A stretch of 19,989 bases of DNA. Origin: Bradyrhizobium sp. (GTDB lineage: Bacteria; Pseudomonadota; Alphaproteobacteria; Rhizobiales; Xanthobacteraceae). The notes under the pieces are model-generated. The model was not told the DNA's origin. It saw only the letters and a program-made list of their open reading frames with translations, and made no database searches. The DNA is taken from positions 1 through 19,989 of the forward strand of contig JAFAUV010000222.1 in assembly GCA_019243075.1 (NCBI GenBank), given 5' to 3'. The position numbers and the translations under genes are program-made. Of the stretch, positions 6,810 through 14,531 are shown in pieces. Position 1 is the first letter of the stretch. The number at the start of each line of letters is the position of its first letter.

Positions 6810-7831
6810 TGGGTGATCGAAGCAACTTCACGATGAGCGCGGCGGCGAGGCCCGAGGCCGTCGTCTGCATTCCGACGTTCCGGCGACCGGCGGGACTGAG
6901 GAAGACGCTGGCATCGCTGACCGCCCAGGCGGGGGCGAAAAACTTTGCCGTGGTGGTGGTCGAGAACGACGGCGAGAAACTCGAAGGCAAGCGGGTGGCG
7001 GATTCGGTATTCGCCTCGCAGGTGCTTTACGGCTTCTGTGCTGTCGAGCGGACCCAGGGCAATTGCAGCGCAATCAATACCGCATTCAGGACGGCCCGGG
7101 AGCATTTCCCGGCCGCCGAATTCTTCCTGATGATCGATGACGACGAGGAAGCCGCCCCGACCTGGCTTGCCGGCATGATCGAGACCGCGCGGTCGAGCGG
7201 TGCTGATCTGGTCGGCGGTCCGGTCGTGCGCCGCTTCGAGAGCGATGCGCCGGCAAGTCTGCGCAAGCATCCCTTGTTCTATTCGACCATCACGCGGTCG
7301 GGTGAGACGGCCGTTCTGCACGGCACCGGCAATTGCCTCATTCGCAGAAGGGTGCTTGAGACACTCGGCGAGCCGATGCTTGATCCCCGCTTCAATTTCC
7401 TTGGCGGCGGCGACATGGATCTCTTCACGCGCTGCCAGCTCGCCGGCTTCAGATCGTATTGGAACGCTGAGGCCAGGGTGTTCGAGACCGTGCCGGCCCA
7501 GCGCACCAAAACGCGCTGGGTGCTGCGGCGGTCGATCGCCACCGGCGCGATTAATTACAGGATCGACCAAAAGCGCTATCAGGGACGCTCGGGCGCCGCC
7601 TGGCTGGCCCTGAAGAATGTCATCTCGGTCGCAATTGCGCCATTTCGCGCGGCGCGAGCCCTGCTTGCAACCGGACATTGGCTCCCGGCGTCTCACCCGC
7701 TTTGCCTCTCGATCGGACGCAACCTCGCGGCGTTCGGGCTTGCGCCGACGCCCTATCAGGCGGCCAACGTCACGCTGTTGTTCGAAACCGCGCCAGATAG
7801 TGCAGCCCGAACACGGCGATCAAAAGGGTGA
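6809..7831 (+). CDS. Glycosyltransferase family 2 (GT2-b)
   Basis: A 340-residue GT2 protein. Motifs in order: AVVCIPTFRRPAGLRKTLASL, VVVVENDG, FFLMIDDDEEAAPTW (metal-binding acidic cluster), GTGNCLIRRRVLE and FLGGGDMDLFTRCQLAG (catalytic acidic region). This pattern, with an EN-D first motif and GGGDMDL, differs from GT2-a, so the two enzymes probably use different donors or acceptors. The start ATG overlaps the GT2-a stop as TGATG, with GGCAGGG upstream, a standard sign of translational coupling. The last 62 bp run into the 3' end of the converging wzy-like gene. The C-terminal tail ends in a basic SAARTRRSKG, possibly dispensable. The GT2 assignment is firm; substrate unknown. Confidence 0.88.
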   Translation: MGDRSNFTMSAAARPEAVVCIPTFRRPAGLRKTLASLTAQAGAKNFAVVVVENDGEKLEGKRVADSVFASQVLYGFCAVERTQGNCSAINTAFRTAREHFPAAEFFLMIDDDEEAAPTWLAGMIETARSSGADLVGGPVVRRFESDAPASLRKHPLFYSTITRSGETAVLHGTGNCLIRRRVLETLGEPMLDPRFNFLGGGDMDLFTRCQLAGFRSYWNAEARVFETVPAQRTKTRWVLRRSIATGAINYRIDQKRYQGRSGAAWLALKNVISVAIAPFRAARALLATGHWLPASHPLCLSIGRNLAAFGLAPTPYQAANVTLLFETAPDSAARTRRSKG

Positions 7832-9083
7832 ACCAGATCGGGTCGGCGCGGTCGAGAAAGAAACTTTCGAATCCGGCCAGATAGATTCCGAATAGCCAGA
7901 TACGCAGCAATGCCGTCGTCAGTGGCCCGCCGTTGCCGCTGCGATCGGCAAGGTGGAAATTGCGCAAGGGTGCGATGACAAGCACCAGGGTCAGAAGCGC
8001 AAGGCCGGGCAGCCCCATGGCAAGCGCCGTGTCGAGATAACCGTTGTGGCTGTGGGCGACCGTCGCCGCCCACTCCATGCCGGCGGGCGTTGCCCTGGTG
8101 GCACCCGTGCCCCAGAAGGCAGCGAAACCATAACCGAGCCACATCCGATCCCGCAGCGATTGCAGCGCAAATATCCAGATTTCGGTGCGGCCGGTGAAGC
8201 TCGTATCGAACGGCAACGCGTCGGCGATCGCGGCAAGACGATCGCTCATGACGGTACCGACGCTCAGCAAATTCAGCATCAGAAGCGGCGACACCAGCAG
8301 GATCAGCCGCAGGGCGAACGATTTTACGATGGTGATGAGAGAACTCAGCGCGAAGGTGACGACGCATAATGCCAGCGCGCTTTTGCCGCCCGCATTGAAG
8401 ATGAAGATCACCGCCATCGCGATGCAGGCGAAACCGGCGACAGCGAGGCCGCTTCGCATGATGTAGATGCCGAGGAACAGCATCATCACCATCACGGCCG
8501 CCGCCACGTTCTTGTGGCCAAACACGCCGCGCCAGTCTCCGGCAAGCAGCGGCTCCTGCAGGTCGGTCGCGAGATGGACAGACAGATTCGGCACGAACGC
8601 GATTCCGAGATAGCAGGTCGCAAGCAGCCCCAGCACCGCGACAGCGAACCATCGGGACATTTCCGACTGCGAGCGCGGGAGGAAGAACATCATCGAGGCG
8701 ACCGCCGCGGCAGCAGCCGTCAGGGAGAAACGCTTGAGCGACACCATCAGATCGGTCGATGTCACGACACTGACGACAATCCAGCCGGCGAAAATCAGGA
8801 AGCCCGGCGTGAGCAGGGTTGCCAATCCCCTGCGGTTGTCCGGAATGGCAAGGAGGCCCGTCAGCACCGCGAGACCGCCGAAGACCGCGTAGGTTATCGC
8901 GTCATTGCCGCTGGTGGTCTCAGCGAGATCCAGCTCGGCAAGATCGACGAACGGTCGCAGCGATATCCACGCCAACGACAAGGCGCCGATAAACGTCGCC
9001 GCGCGCAGCACGACCACGACCTGCTGCCGGCGAACAAAGCCGAGCAGCGCCGAAGCTTCGGATGTGGCTAGAAGCTGGCGCAT
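7770..9083 (-). CDS. Polysaccharide polymerase / O-antigen ligase family (Wzy/ExoQ-like)
   Basis: A 437-residue polytopic membrane protein with about ten or more hydrophobic segments. It carries the hallmark of the Wzy_C/ExoQ group: WRGVFGHKN before a transmembrane stretch, then FTGRTEIW, LGYGFAAFWG and the loop AHSHNGYLDTALAMGLPG. These periplasmic loops contain Arg and His residues implicated in polymerase and ligase activity in the family. In this locus, with a flippase and a Wzz-like protein, it most likely polymerises flipped repeat units. WaaL-type ligase activity cannot be excluded from sequence. I chose ATG 9083 over the adjacent GTG 9086 because AAGAGGTG lies just before the ATG, though the spacing is short. 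It is transcribed divergently from the methyltransferase gene. Confidence 0.87.
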   Translation of the reverse strand: MRQLLATSEASALLGFVRRQQVVVVLRAATFIGALSLAWISLRPFVDLAELDLAETTSGNDAITYAVFGGLAVLTGLLAIPDNRRGLATLLTPGFLIFAGWIVVSVVTSTDLMVSLKRFSLTAAAAAVASMMFFLPRSQSEMSRWFAVAVLGLLATCYLGIAFVPNLSVHLATDLQEPLLAGDWRGVFGHKNVAAAVMVMMLFLGIYIMRSGLAVAGFACIAMAVIFIFNAGGKSALALCVVTFALSSLITIVKSFALRLILLVSPLLMLNLLSVGTVMSDRLAAIADALPFDTSFTGRTEIWIFALQSLRDRMWLGYGFAAFWGTGATRATPAGMEWAATVAHSHNGYLDTALAMGLPGLALLTLVLVIAPLRNFHLADRSGNGGPLTTALLRIWLFGIYLAGFESFFLDRADPIWFTLLIAVFGLHYLARFRTTA

Positions 9084-9163
9084 CACCTCTTAGCTCGAAA
9101 TTCGGAGCCTCTCGCAAAGTAGCGAGCGATCCGGCTGGTTAATGAAATCCGAAAGCGGCTCTC

Positions 9164-9197
9164 GACGACGTCGGACCGAGGACAACCGAGCGTCGTC
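9164..9197. promoter_or_regulatory. Inverted repeat in the wzy/methyltransferase spacer
   Basis: GACGACG (9164-9170) and CGTCGTC (9191-9197) are perfect 7-bp arms; inner CGG and CCG can extend the stem past small bulges. The element lies about 80 bases upstream of the wzy-like ATG. It could be a leader hairpin of that transcript or an operator for either divergent gene. Confidence 0.35.
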
Positions 9198-9220
9198 CCG
9201 AAAAGTTAATACATTCCAAA

Positions 9221-9228
9221 TTAACCAT
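9221..9228. promoter_or_regulatory. TTAACCAT octamer in the wzy/methyltransferase spacer
   Basis: TTAACCAT sits in an A+T-rich island (about 9201-9230) within GC-rich surroundings. Another TTAA lies 11 bases upstream at 9206, and a near copy in inverse orientation (TGGTTAA) lies at 9136-9142. It is a likely protein-binding region; the protein is unknown. Confidence 0.35.
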
Positions 9229-9270
9229 TCAACGCAATGAACCGAAGCCCCCGTCCAGTTGCGCTCGCCT

Positions 9271-9286
9271 CGGCATCGATATTGCT
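9271..9286 (+). promoter_or_regulatory. Candidate sigma-54 promoter for the methyltransferase gene
   Basis: CGGCATCGATATTGCT matches GGCA at -24 and TTGC plus T at -12, with the exact GG-N10-GC spacing; only the first base and two inner -24 positions differ from consensus. Transcription would start near 9297, about 170 bases before ATG 9469. It is the second such element in this locus. Confidence 0.45.
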
Positions 9287-9468
9287 GCGCTGGCCGCGTC
9301 ATGCAACAGAACAGCATCGAGACAATTCAGCCATGCCCCGCGCGAGCAAAACCGTCGTGGTTTTCGAGCGCATTGGCGCAAATCCGCCGGCCGAGCCGCG
9401 ACGACGGCTTGCCATCCGAGCGGGCACCCTGCCCCGCCAATCCCATTTCTGAACGCAGTAGCCCCAAC

Positions 9469-10413
9469 ATGGATCAGAGCCTGGACGATCCCTTTGCCGC
9501 GCCGGTGAAGGACCCCCAAATCGAGATGATCAATTTTTCGTTGCGCGGCGGCGCCGCGGCGAGCACGGCAAATCGTCCACTTCGGCGCGCGGCCCTTGAG
9601 CCGATGCGTGGGATGCGCCAGACAGACAGCAGTGAGCGCGCGGCGATGCGTTTGCTGCCGCACGCGACACCGGCCGCCGCTCGGCTACAGGAACTTCTCA
9701 AACTGCCGCTGGGTGAAGCGCTCGACAGCCTTCTTATGGTCCACGAAATTCTAGGCGCCGAATTGCCGAAGGGCGCGATTGGCATCTACGAGGCCGGCGG
9801 CGGGTCGACCTGCTTCCTGCCGCCCGATGTGCTGTCGCGCGCGCACGTCACGGTCGTCGATATCGACGAGGCCCAGCTTCGCAACAACGACTACGCGCAG
9901 CAGTCGATCCTGGGCGACATCCAGACCTATCGCTTCGCTCCGAACAGTTTTGATCTCGTTACCTGCTACAACGTCATTGAGCACCTGCCCGATGTCGAGG
10001 CGGCACTGACCGGCTTCTTTCAGGCGCTGAAGCCCGGCGGCTTGCTCCTCATCGCCGCACCGAATCCGAGGTCACTTTCCGGCGTCGTCACCAAATACAC
10101 GCCGCACTGGTTTCACGTCTGGTTCTACCGCCACGTCCGCGGCAGCAAGCAAGCTGGCCTGCCCGGTGAGGCGCCGTTCCCGACGTTCTTCCATCCCCTG
10201 GTCGCGCCGGCGGAGCTGCAGTCATTCGCCGAAGCGCGCGGCATGCGGGTGATCTACCGCCGCGAACACGAAAGCCCGCGCTTTCCGGAGATGCGGGCCC
10301 GCGTGCCCTTGCTTGCCGACCTGATCGACGTTTTCGCCGCCGCAGTCAACCTGTTCGCTCGCGGCGCCGATGTTCGGCGGGGCGACTATCACCTGATGCT
10401 GCGGAAACGCTGA
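9469..10413 (+). CDS. SAM-dependent class I methyltransferase (Methyltransf_11-like)
   Basis: A 314-residue protein from ATG 9469. The Rossmann-type SAM fold begins near residue 104. It has motif I IYEAGGGSTCFL (106-117), an acidic ribose-binding strand VTVVDIDEAQLRNN (128-140), FDLVTCYNVIEHLPDVEAAL (161-180) and the post-motif ALKPGGLLLIAAPNPRS. The IEHLPD and KPGG segments are typical of small-molecule and sugar methyltransferases. In this locus it probably methylates a sugar of the repeat unit or caps the chain (inference). The start is uncertain: the frame is open back to 9259, no start has a good ribosome site, and the first 60 or so residues look poorly ordered. It ends 317 bp before the Wzz/BY-kinase gene. 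Confidence 0.82.
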   Translation: MDQSLDDPFAAPVKDPQIEMINFSLRGGAAASTANRPLRRAALEPMRGMRQTDSSERAAMRLLPHATPAAARLQELLKLPLGEALDSLLMVHEILGAELPKGAIGIYEAGGGSTCFLPPDVLSRAHVTVVDIDEAQLRNNDYAQQSILGDIQTYRFAPNSFDLVTCYNVIEHLPDVEAALTGFFQALKPGGLLLIAAPNPRSLSGVVTKYTPHWFHVWFYRHVRGSKQAGLPGEAPFPTFFHPLVAPAELQSFAEARGMRVIYRREHESPRFPEMRARVPLLADLIDVFAAAVNLFARGADVRRGDYHLMLRKR

Positions 10414-10730
10414 GCCGATGTCCGATGCGCGCGCCACAAGAGAGATGACGGCGATCGTTCGAGGATCGCCTCGCCGGCGCGCGCCTATTGGCGGTAATGA
10501 GCCGTTAAGGTCCGGCCGCGCATCGCTGCATCACCCCGCGCAGCCCGATGACATCCGCGCGAATGCCGGCCACCTAAACGGTTTCTTTGCGATTTCAGTG
10601 AATAGTCCCTCAACGGCCATGGTTAATTTTTCCTGTTGGGTCGGTTCTGCGCCGAGAGCGGCGTATGGCCCGACCCGAGGAGTAATCGCTCAGCCGATGG
10701 GCGCGGCGGTTTTGATGGAAGCTGGGGATC
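10414..10730. promoter_or_regulatory. Spacer before the Wzz/BY-kinase gene
   Basis: This gene-free spacer should carry the promoter of the two genes that follow. I see a hairpin at 10450-10470, described separately, and ATGGTTAA (the inverted TTAACCAT octamer) at 10619-10626, about 105 bases before ATG 10731. No convincing sigma-54 or sigma-70 element was found. An open frame from 10418 has rare AGA, AGG and TTA codons and looks like chance. Confidence 0.4.
10450..10470 (+). terminator. Hairpin after the methyltransferase gene
   Basis: GGCGATC and GATCGCC are perfect 7-bp arms around a 7-base loop, 36 bp past the methyltransferase stop. No T-run follows, so it is at best a weak or Rho-assisted terminator. 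Confidence 0.35.
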
Positions 10731-13001
10731 ATGCTTGTCTATGATCAGCCGATGAAACGGGCGAGCCCTGCCAGACGTGCGGCGACGCGCGCGCCGTCGG
10801 GCTTCGACCTTCTTACGCTGTTCAGGCTGTTGTGGCAGCGCAAGACCATGATCATTGCGTCCGCGCTGGTCACGGCGGCCGCAGCCGTCGCCATCGGCAA
10901 GAGCCTCACGCCGAAATACACCGCTGTCGCCGAGCTCTATATCGATCCCCGCGAGCTGCAGCTTGTCGACCGCGAGCTCACGCCACGCGCGCAGGATGTT
11001 TCCGGGCTGTCGATGGTGGTGGAAAGCCAGGCGCGGCTGATCACGTCGAACAGCGTGTTGCTGCAGGTTATTCATAACACCGGCCTTGAAAGCGATCCGG
11101 AATTCGGAGGTGGCGCCGCCGGCCGAGGCATCATGGCCTCCATCCTGGGCCAGTCCGGGCCGGAGCTCGGCCGCAGCGGCGAGGCAGCCGCCGACCACAT
11201 CGTGGCGCTGGATGCACTGGCCCGTCACATCACCATCCGCAAGACCGAACGCAGCTTCGTGGTCGATGTCGAGGTCTGGTCGCGCGATCCGGCGAAAGCC
11301 GCGATGCTGGCGAACGCGCTCGCCACCACTTATCTGGCGGAATCCAACAACGCGCAGACGACCGCCGCCCGGCGGGCGACCACCGAGCTTTCGGGCCGTC
11401 TCAAGGAGCTGCAGCAGCGGCTGCGCAATGCCGAGAACGCGCTCGCGGTCTACAAGGCGCAGAACAATTTCGTCGGAACCCAGGATTCGCTGCTCAGCGA
11501 CCAGCAGCTTTCCGCTTCCAACCAGCGGCTCGCCGCGGCGCATGCGGCGACCTTCGATGCCCAGGCGCGACTCGACCAGATCGAGAAGACCCGCAACAAT
11601 TCCGCGGATCCGGGCGCAATCCCCGAGGCCCTGCAGTCGCCGACCATCGCCAATCTTCGTTCGCAATATGCGGAGGCGCGCAAGAAATACGCAGAACTCG
11701 GCACCGAGCTCGGCCCGCTGCACCCGGCGCTGAGACAGATGGAAAAGCAGGTCGACGATCTGCGCCGCACCATCGACGAGGAACTGGATCGCTTCGCGCA
11801 GTCGGCCAAGAACGACCTGATCCGCGCGCATGATTACGAGGCCTCGCTGAGCAAGGCGCTCGACGCCCAGAAGCGCCAGAGCGTGCAGCTCAGCCAGGCC
11901 TCGGTGCGCCTGCGCGAGCTCGAGCGCGACGTGGAGGCGAACCGCGACGTCTACCAGGCTTTCCTGAAGCGTTCCCGCGAAACCGAGGAGCAGGAAAGCC
12001 TGAACACCTCGGCCTCGCGCATCATCGGCGAGGCAACCTTGCCACAGCGGCGTTCCTTCCCGCCGGCGATGAGCCTGCTTGCCATGCTCGGCTTCATGCT
12101 CGGCGGGATCGCCGCATCGGGCTGGGTGGTGGCCGCCGACCGGCTACCGACCGCGCCTAAGCCCGCCGATCCGCCCGCGCTTTTCTCCGCCAGCGACCGC
12201 AGGGCCATTTCCGGTCAACCGCCACGCCAACCGCCAATCGTCATGGTCGAGAAGCCCGTCATCGCCCGGCTGCAGGATTCCGACGTGATCCGCACCCTCG
12301 CCGGCATCCTTGGCAACGTCGGCGCGCCCGACGTCATGCGATTTGGCTGGCCGACGCTGCGCCCGGGCTTTCCACTGACCACATTCCGCAAATCGCTGCG
12401 CGACATCCGCTATTCCGTCAGCCGCCGTGTGCCTGAAGGAGCCGCGTCGGTCGTCGCCGTGATCGGTGCAGACGATTGCACCGGCCGCTGCGTGGCTGCG
12501 CTCAATTTCGCGCTCGCCGTCGCCGCCGACGGCGCCCGCGTGCTGATGATCGACGCCGATCACAGAAGCCACGCGCTCTCCAAAAAGCTGGCCGGACTCG
12601 GCAGCCACGAGCGCAACCGCCTCGGCTGGCTCTCGCTCGGCGGCAAGGCGCTGGGTGCGATCACGACCGCGAACGGCATTTCCATCCTGCCATCCGCCAA
12701 GGCTAGCGACGACAAGGCCAGCGACGCGATCCGCCGCAGCATCGCGCAGGCGCGCGCGGCCAAAAGCCACGACCTCGTCATCCTGGATGGCCCGGCGCTG
12801 CCCTTGGCAGCGGCCGACCGCGAGCTGCTCGAGCTTGCCGATGGCATTGTGGCCGCACTGCCGGTCAACCCAGACATCAACGAGGCGATGGAAGATATCA
12901 TCGCTTCGCTCGGCCCGGCGCAGAACAAGCTCGCCGGCGTGATCCTGAACGAGCTCACCTCACCCAGCCCGGCAGGGCAGCAGAGCAGGCAATATGCTTG
13001 A
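10731..13001 (+). CDS. Wzz/ExoP-like copolymerase with degenerate BY-kinase domain
   Basis: This 756-residue inner-membrane protein has the Wzc/ExoP layout. There is a first membrane segment at about 40-58, a long periplasmic region with coiled coil (about 190-420, with YAELGTELGPLHPALRQM) and the GNVR-type stretch before a second membrane segment at about 446-468, then a cytoplasmic ATPase domain (about 550-740). Family members control chain length and drive export with Wzy and Wza. The kinase domain keeps Walker A' VLMIDAD (604-610) and a Walker B-like LVILDGP (682-688). Its Walker A, at 579-587, reads GADDCTGRC: the essential Lys is Arg and the following Ser/Thr is Cys. The C-terminal tail has one Tyr (755) instead of a cluster. 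Autokinase activity is therefore doubtful. ATG 10731 has GGGGA upstream. It overlaps the next gene by 8 bp. Confidence 0.88.
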   Translation: MLVYDQPMKRASPARRAATRAPSGFDLLTLFRLLWQRKTMIIASALVTAAAAVAIGKSLTPKYTAVAELYIDPRELQLVDRELTPRAQDVSGLSMVVESQARLITSNSVLLQVIHNTGLESDPEFGGGAAGRGIMASILGQSGPELGRSGEAAADHIVALDALARHITIRKTERSFVVDVEVWSRDPAKAAMLANALATTYLAESNNAQTTAARRATTELSGRLKELQQRLRNAENALAVYKAQNNFVGTQDSLLSDQQLSASNQRLAAAHAATFDAQARLDQIEKTRNNSADPGAIPEALQSPTIANLRSQYAEARKKYAELGTELGPLHPALRQMEKQVDDLRRTIDEELDRFAQSAKNDLIRAHDYEASLSKALDAQKRQSVQLSQASVRLRELERDVEANRDVYQAFLKRSRETEEQESLNTSASRIIGEATLPQRRSFPPAMSLLAMLGFMLGGIAASGWVVAADRLPTAPKPADPPALFSASDRRAISGQPPRQPPIVMVEKPVIARLQDSDVIRTLAGILGNVGAPDVMRFGWPTLRPGFPLTTFRKSLRDIRYSVSRRVPEGAASVVAVIGADDCTGRCVAALNFALAVAADGARVLMIDADHRSHALSKKLAGLGSHERNRLGWLSLGGKALGAITTANGISILPSAKASDDKASDAIRRSIAQARAAKSHDLVILDGPALPLAAADRELLELADGIVAALPVNPDINEAMEDIIASLGPAQNKLAGVILNELTSPSPAGQQSRQYA

Positions 13002-13824
13002 GCGCCGGCAGAACCCGATTGGACGTGCTGCGACCGCGGACATCCCCCGCATTACGCTGGGCGGATTGCGGCTTGCCGTGCTCGACGTCGAGCAGACCGC
13101 GAATTTCATGATCGAAATGGCGTTCCCGCATCGCCGGGTCGGCCGGCCGCTCTATCTCACCTCGGCCAACGGCGAAGTGCTTGCGCGCTGCTCGACCGAG
13201 CCGATGACCGATCGGCTATTCCGCGCCGCCGACCTCATCAATGCCGATGGCCAGCCGCTGGTCACGGTGTCGCGCTTGAAATCGAAGACGCCGCTTCCGG
13301 AGCGCGTCGCCACCACCGACCTGTTCGACGTGGTCGCGCGCAAGGCTGCGTCCGCCGGGCTGACCTTCTACCTGTTCGGCGCCAACGAGGCGGAAAATGC
13401 CGCGGCCGTCGCCAACGTCCAGGCGCGGCACCCGACCCTGAAAATTGTCGGGCATTGCCACGGTTATCTCCGCGGCGAGGCACTGCAGGCCAAGATCGAC
13501 GAGATCAATGCGCTCGCACCCGACTATCTCTGGGTGGCGCTCGGCGTTCCCTACGAGCAGGCCTTTATCGAGGAGTTCACGCCGCGGCTCTTCAATGTCG
13601 GCGTCATCAAGACCTCCGGCGGCTTGTTCAACTTCCTGTCCGGGAGCCGCGTCCGCGCGCCGCAATGGATGCAGGCGCTGGGCCTTGAATGGGCCTGGCG
13701 CATCTGGCTCGAGCCGCGCCGGCTGTTCTGGCGCTACTTCACCACCAATCCGCGCGCGCTCTATCTGTTGTTCAACCAAAGCCGGCCGTCCCATACCGGT
13801 CGGGCGCGTCACGCAAGCCCATGA
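12994..13824 (+). CDS. WecG/TagA/CpsF family glycosyltransferase (GT26)
   Basis: The 276-residue protein carries the whole WecG/TagA domain: YLTSANGEVLARC (about 49-61), LINADGQPLVTVSRL with the likely catalytic Asp, FYLFGANEAENAAAVANVQ, DYLWVALGVPYEQAFI, and the C-terminal GVIKTSGGLFNFLSGSRVRAPQWM followed by a basic amphipathic tail rich in Trp and Arg. In characterised members (TagA, WecG) the enzyme adds N-acetylmannosamine or its uronate to a lipid-linked sugar at the membrane; the C-terminal tail mediates membrane contact. The donor here is not known. Its ATG lies inside the last codons of the Wzz/BY-kinase gene with AGG upstream, so the two are translationally coupled. It is the last + strand gene of the locus. 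Confidence 0.9.
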   Translation: MLERRQNPIGRAATADIPRITLGGLRLAVLDVEQTANFMIEMAFPHRRVGRPLYLTSANGEVLARCSTEPMTDRLFRAADLINADGQPLVTVSRLKSKTPLPERVATTDLFDVVARKAASAGLTFYLFGANEAENAAAVANVQARHPTLKIVGHCHGYLRGEALQAKIDEINALAPDYLWVALGVPYEQAFIEEFTPRLFNVGVIKTSGGLFNFLSGSRVRAPQWMQALGLEWAWRIWLEPRRLFWRYFTTNPRALYLLFNQSRPSHTGRARHASP

Positions 13825-13834
13825 GCGATCGCCC

Positions 13835-13850
13835 CCGCCATTGAAGGCGG
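13835..13850. terminator. Short hairpin between converging genes
   Basis: CCGCC and GGCGG arms enclose a 6-base loop in the 49-bp gap between the GT26 and DUF1080 stops. It is symmetric, so it could serve both strands, but the stem is short and lacks T-runs. Confidence 0.25.
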
Positions 13851-13873
13851 CGCGAGCCTTGCATGGGCGCCGG

Positions 13874-14476
13874 CTACAGCGGCTTGATCTTCACCAGCCG
13901 GAACTTCACCACGCCGGAGCCGTATTGCAGGGCAATTGGTCCCGCATTGAGATGCGTGGTGTCCTGCACGTCGGCGGTCTTCTGCCCGTTGAGGGTGACG
14001 ACCAGGTGCGGGCCCTGCGCGCTGATCTCATAGGTGTTCCATTTGCCGGCGGCCTTCGGCATCGGATTGACCTTGGCGGTGTCGACGATGGCGCCGGTGC
14101 CGTAGCTTGGGTCCGGCCGCTTGTCGAAGATGTTGACCTCGTAGCAGGTCTTGGCACCGATGCTTTCCGGCTGCTCGCAGCGGATGAAGATGCCGCTATT
14201 GGCCTGCTCGTCGACCCAGAACTCCGCGTAGATCCGGAAATCCTTGTAGGCATTCCTGCTGACGAGATAAGCGGGATCCTTGCCTTGGAGCTGGTCGGCG
14301 GCGAGCACGCCGTCCTTCATCTCCCAATTGGCCTTGCCGACCTCGTTCCAGTCACCCTTGTTGCCCTTGTCGAGCAGCGTGACCCAGCCGTCGTCCGCGC
14401 CGCATGCCGCGCCGGCATAAAGCGCAGCAGCGCCGATCAAGAGCCCGGCGGCCACCATCCGCAATCCGTATCGCAT
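13874..14476 (-). CDS. Exported DUF1080 protein (3-keto-disaccharide hydrolase-like)
   Basis: A 200-residue secreted protein. Residues 1-26 form a signal peptide (MRYGLRMVAAGLLIGAAAL, then AGAACGA); the Cys might be a lipidation site, but the lipobox is poor. The mature part is a single concanavalin-like beta-sandwich of the DUF1080 / 3keto-disac_hyd family (PF06439). It includes WVTLLDKGNKGDWNEVG, SGIFIRCEQPES, YEVNIFDKRPDPSYGTGAI, KWNTYEISAQGPHLVVTLNG and ALQYGSGVVKFRLVKIKPL, the usual C-terminal strand. Family members bind or hydrolyse modified sugars in the periplasm. The ATG at 14476 has an excellent GGGAGGA site. It diverges from the cupin gene across a structured 199-bp spacer. Confidence 0.87.
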   Translation of the reverse strand: MRYGLRMVAAGLLIGAAALYAGAACGADDGWVTLLDKGNKGDWNEVGKANWEMKDGVLAADQLQGKDPAYLVSRNAYKDFRIYAEFWVDEQANSGIFIRCEQPESIGAKTCYEVNIFDKRPDPSYGTGAIVDTAKVNPMPKAAGKWNTYEISAQGPHLVVTLNGQKTADVQDTTHLNAGPIALQYGSGVVKFRLVKIKPL

Positions 14477-14531
14477 CAGGAGTCCTCCCTTTTTTGTTTG
14501 TGCTCGGAAATAGCAGAGCGCGTGTCATACA

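Noticed and set aside
10418..10744. A 108-codon ORF directly after the methyltransferase stop
   Set aside because: Rare codons (AGA, AGG, TTA), no ribosome site, no recognisable motif, and it runs through the promoter region and into the start of the Wzz/BY-kinase gene.
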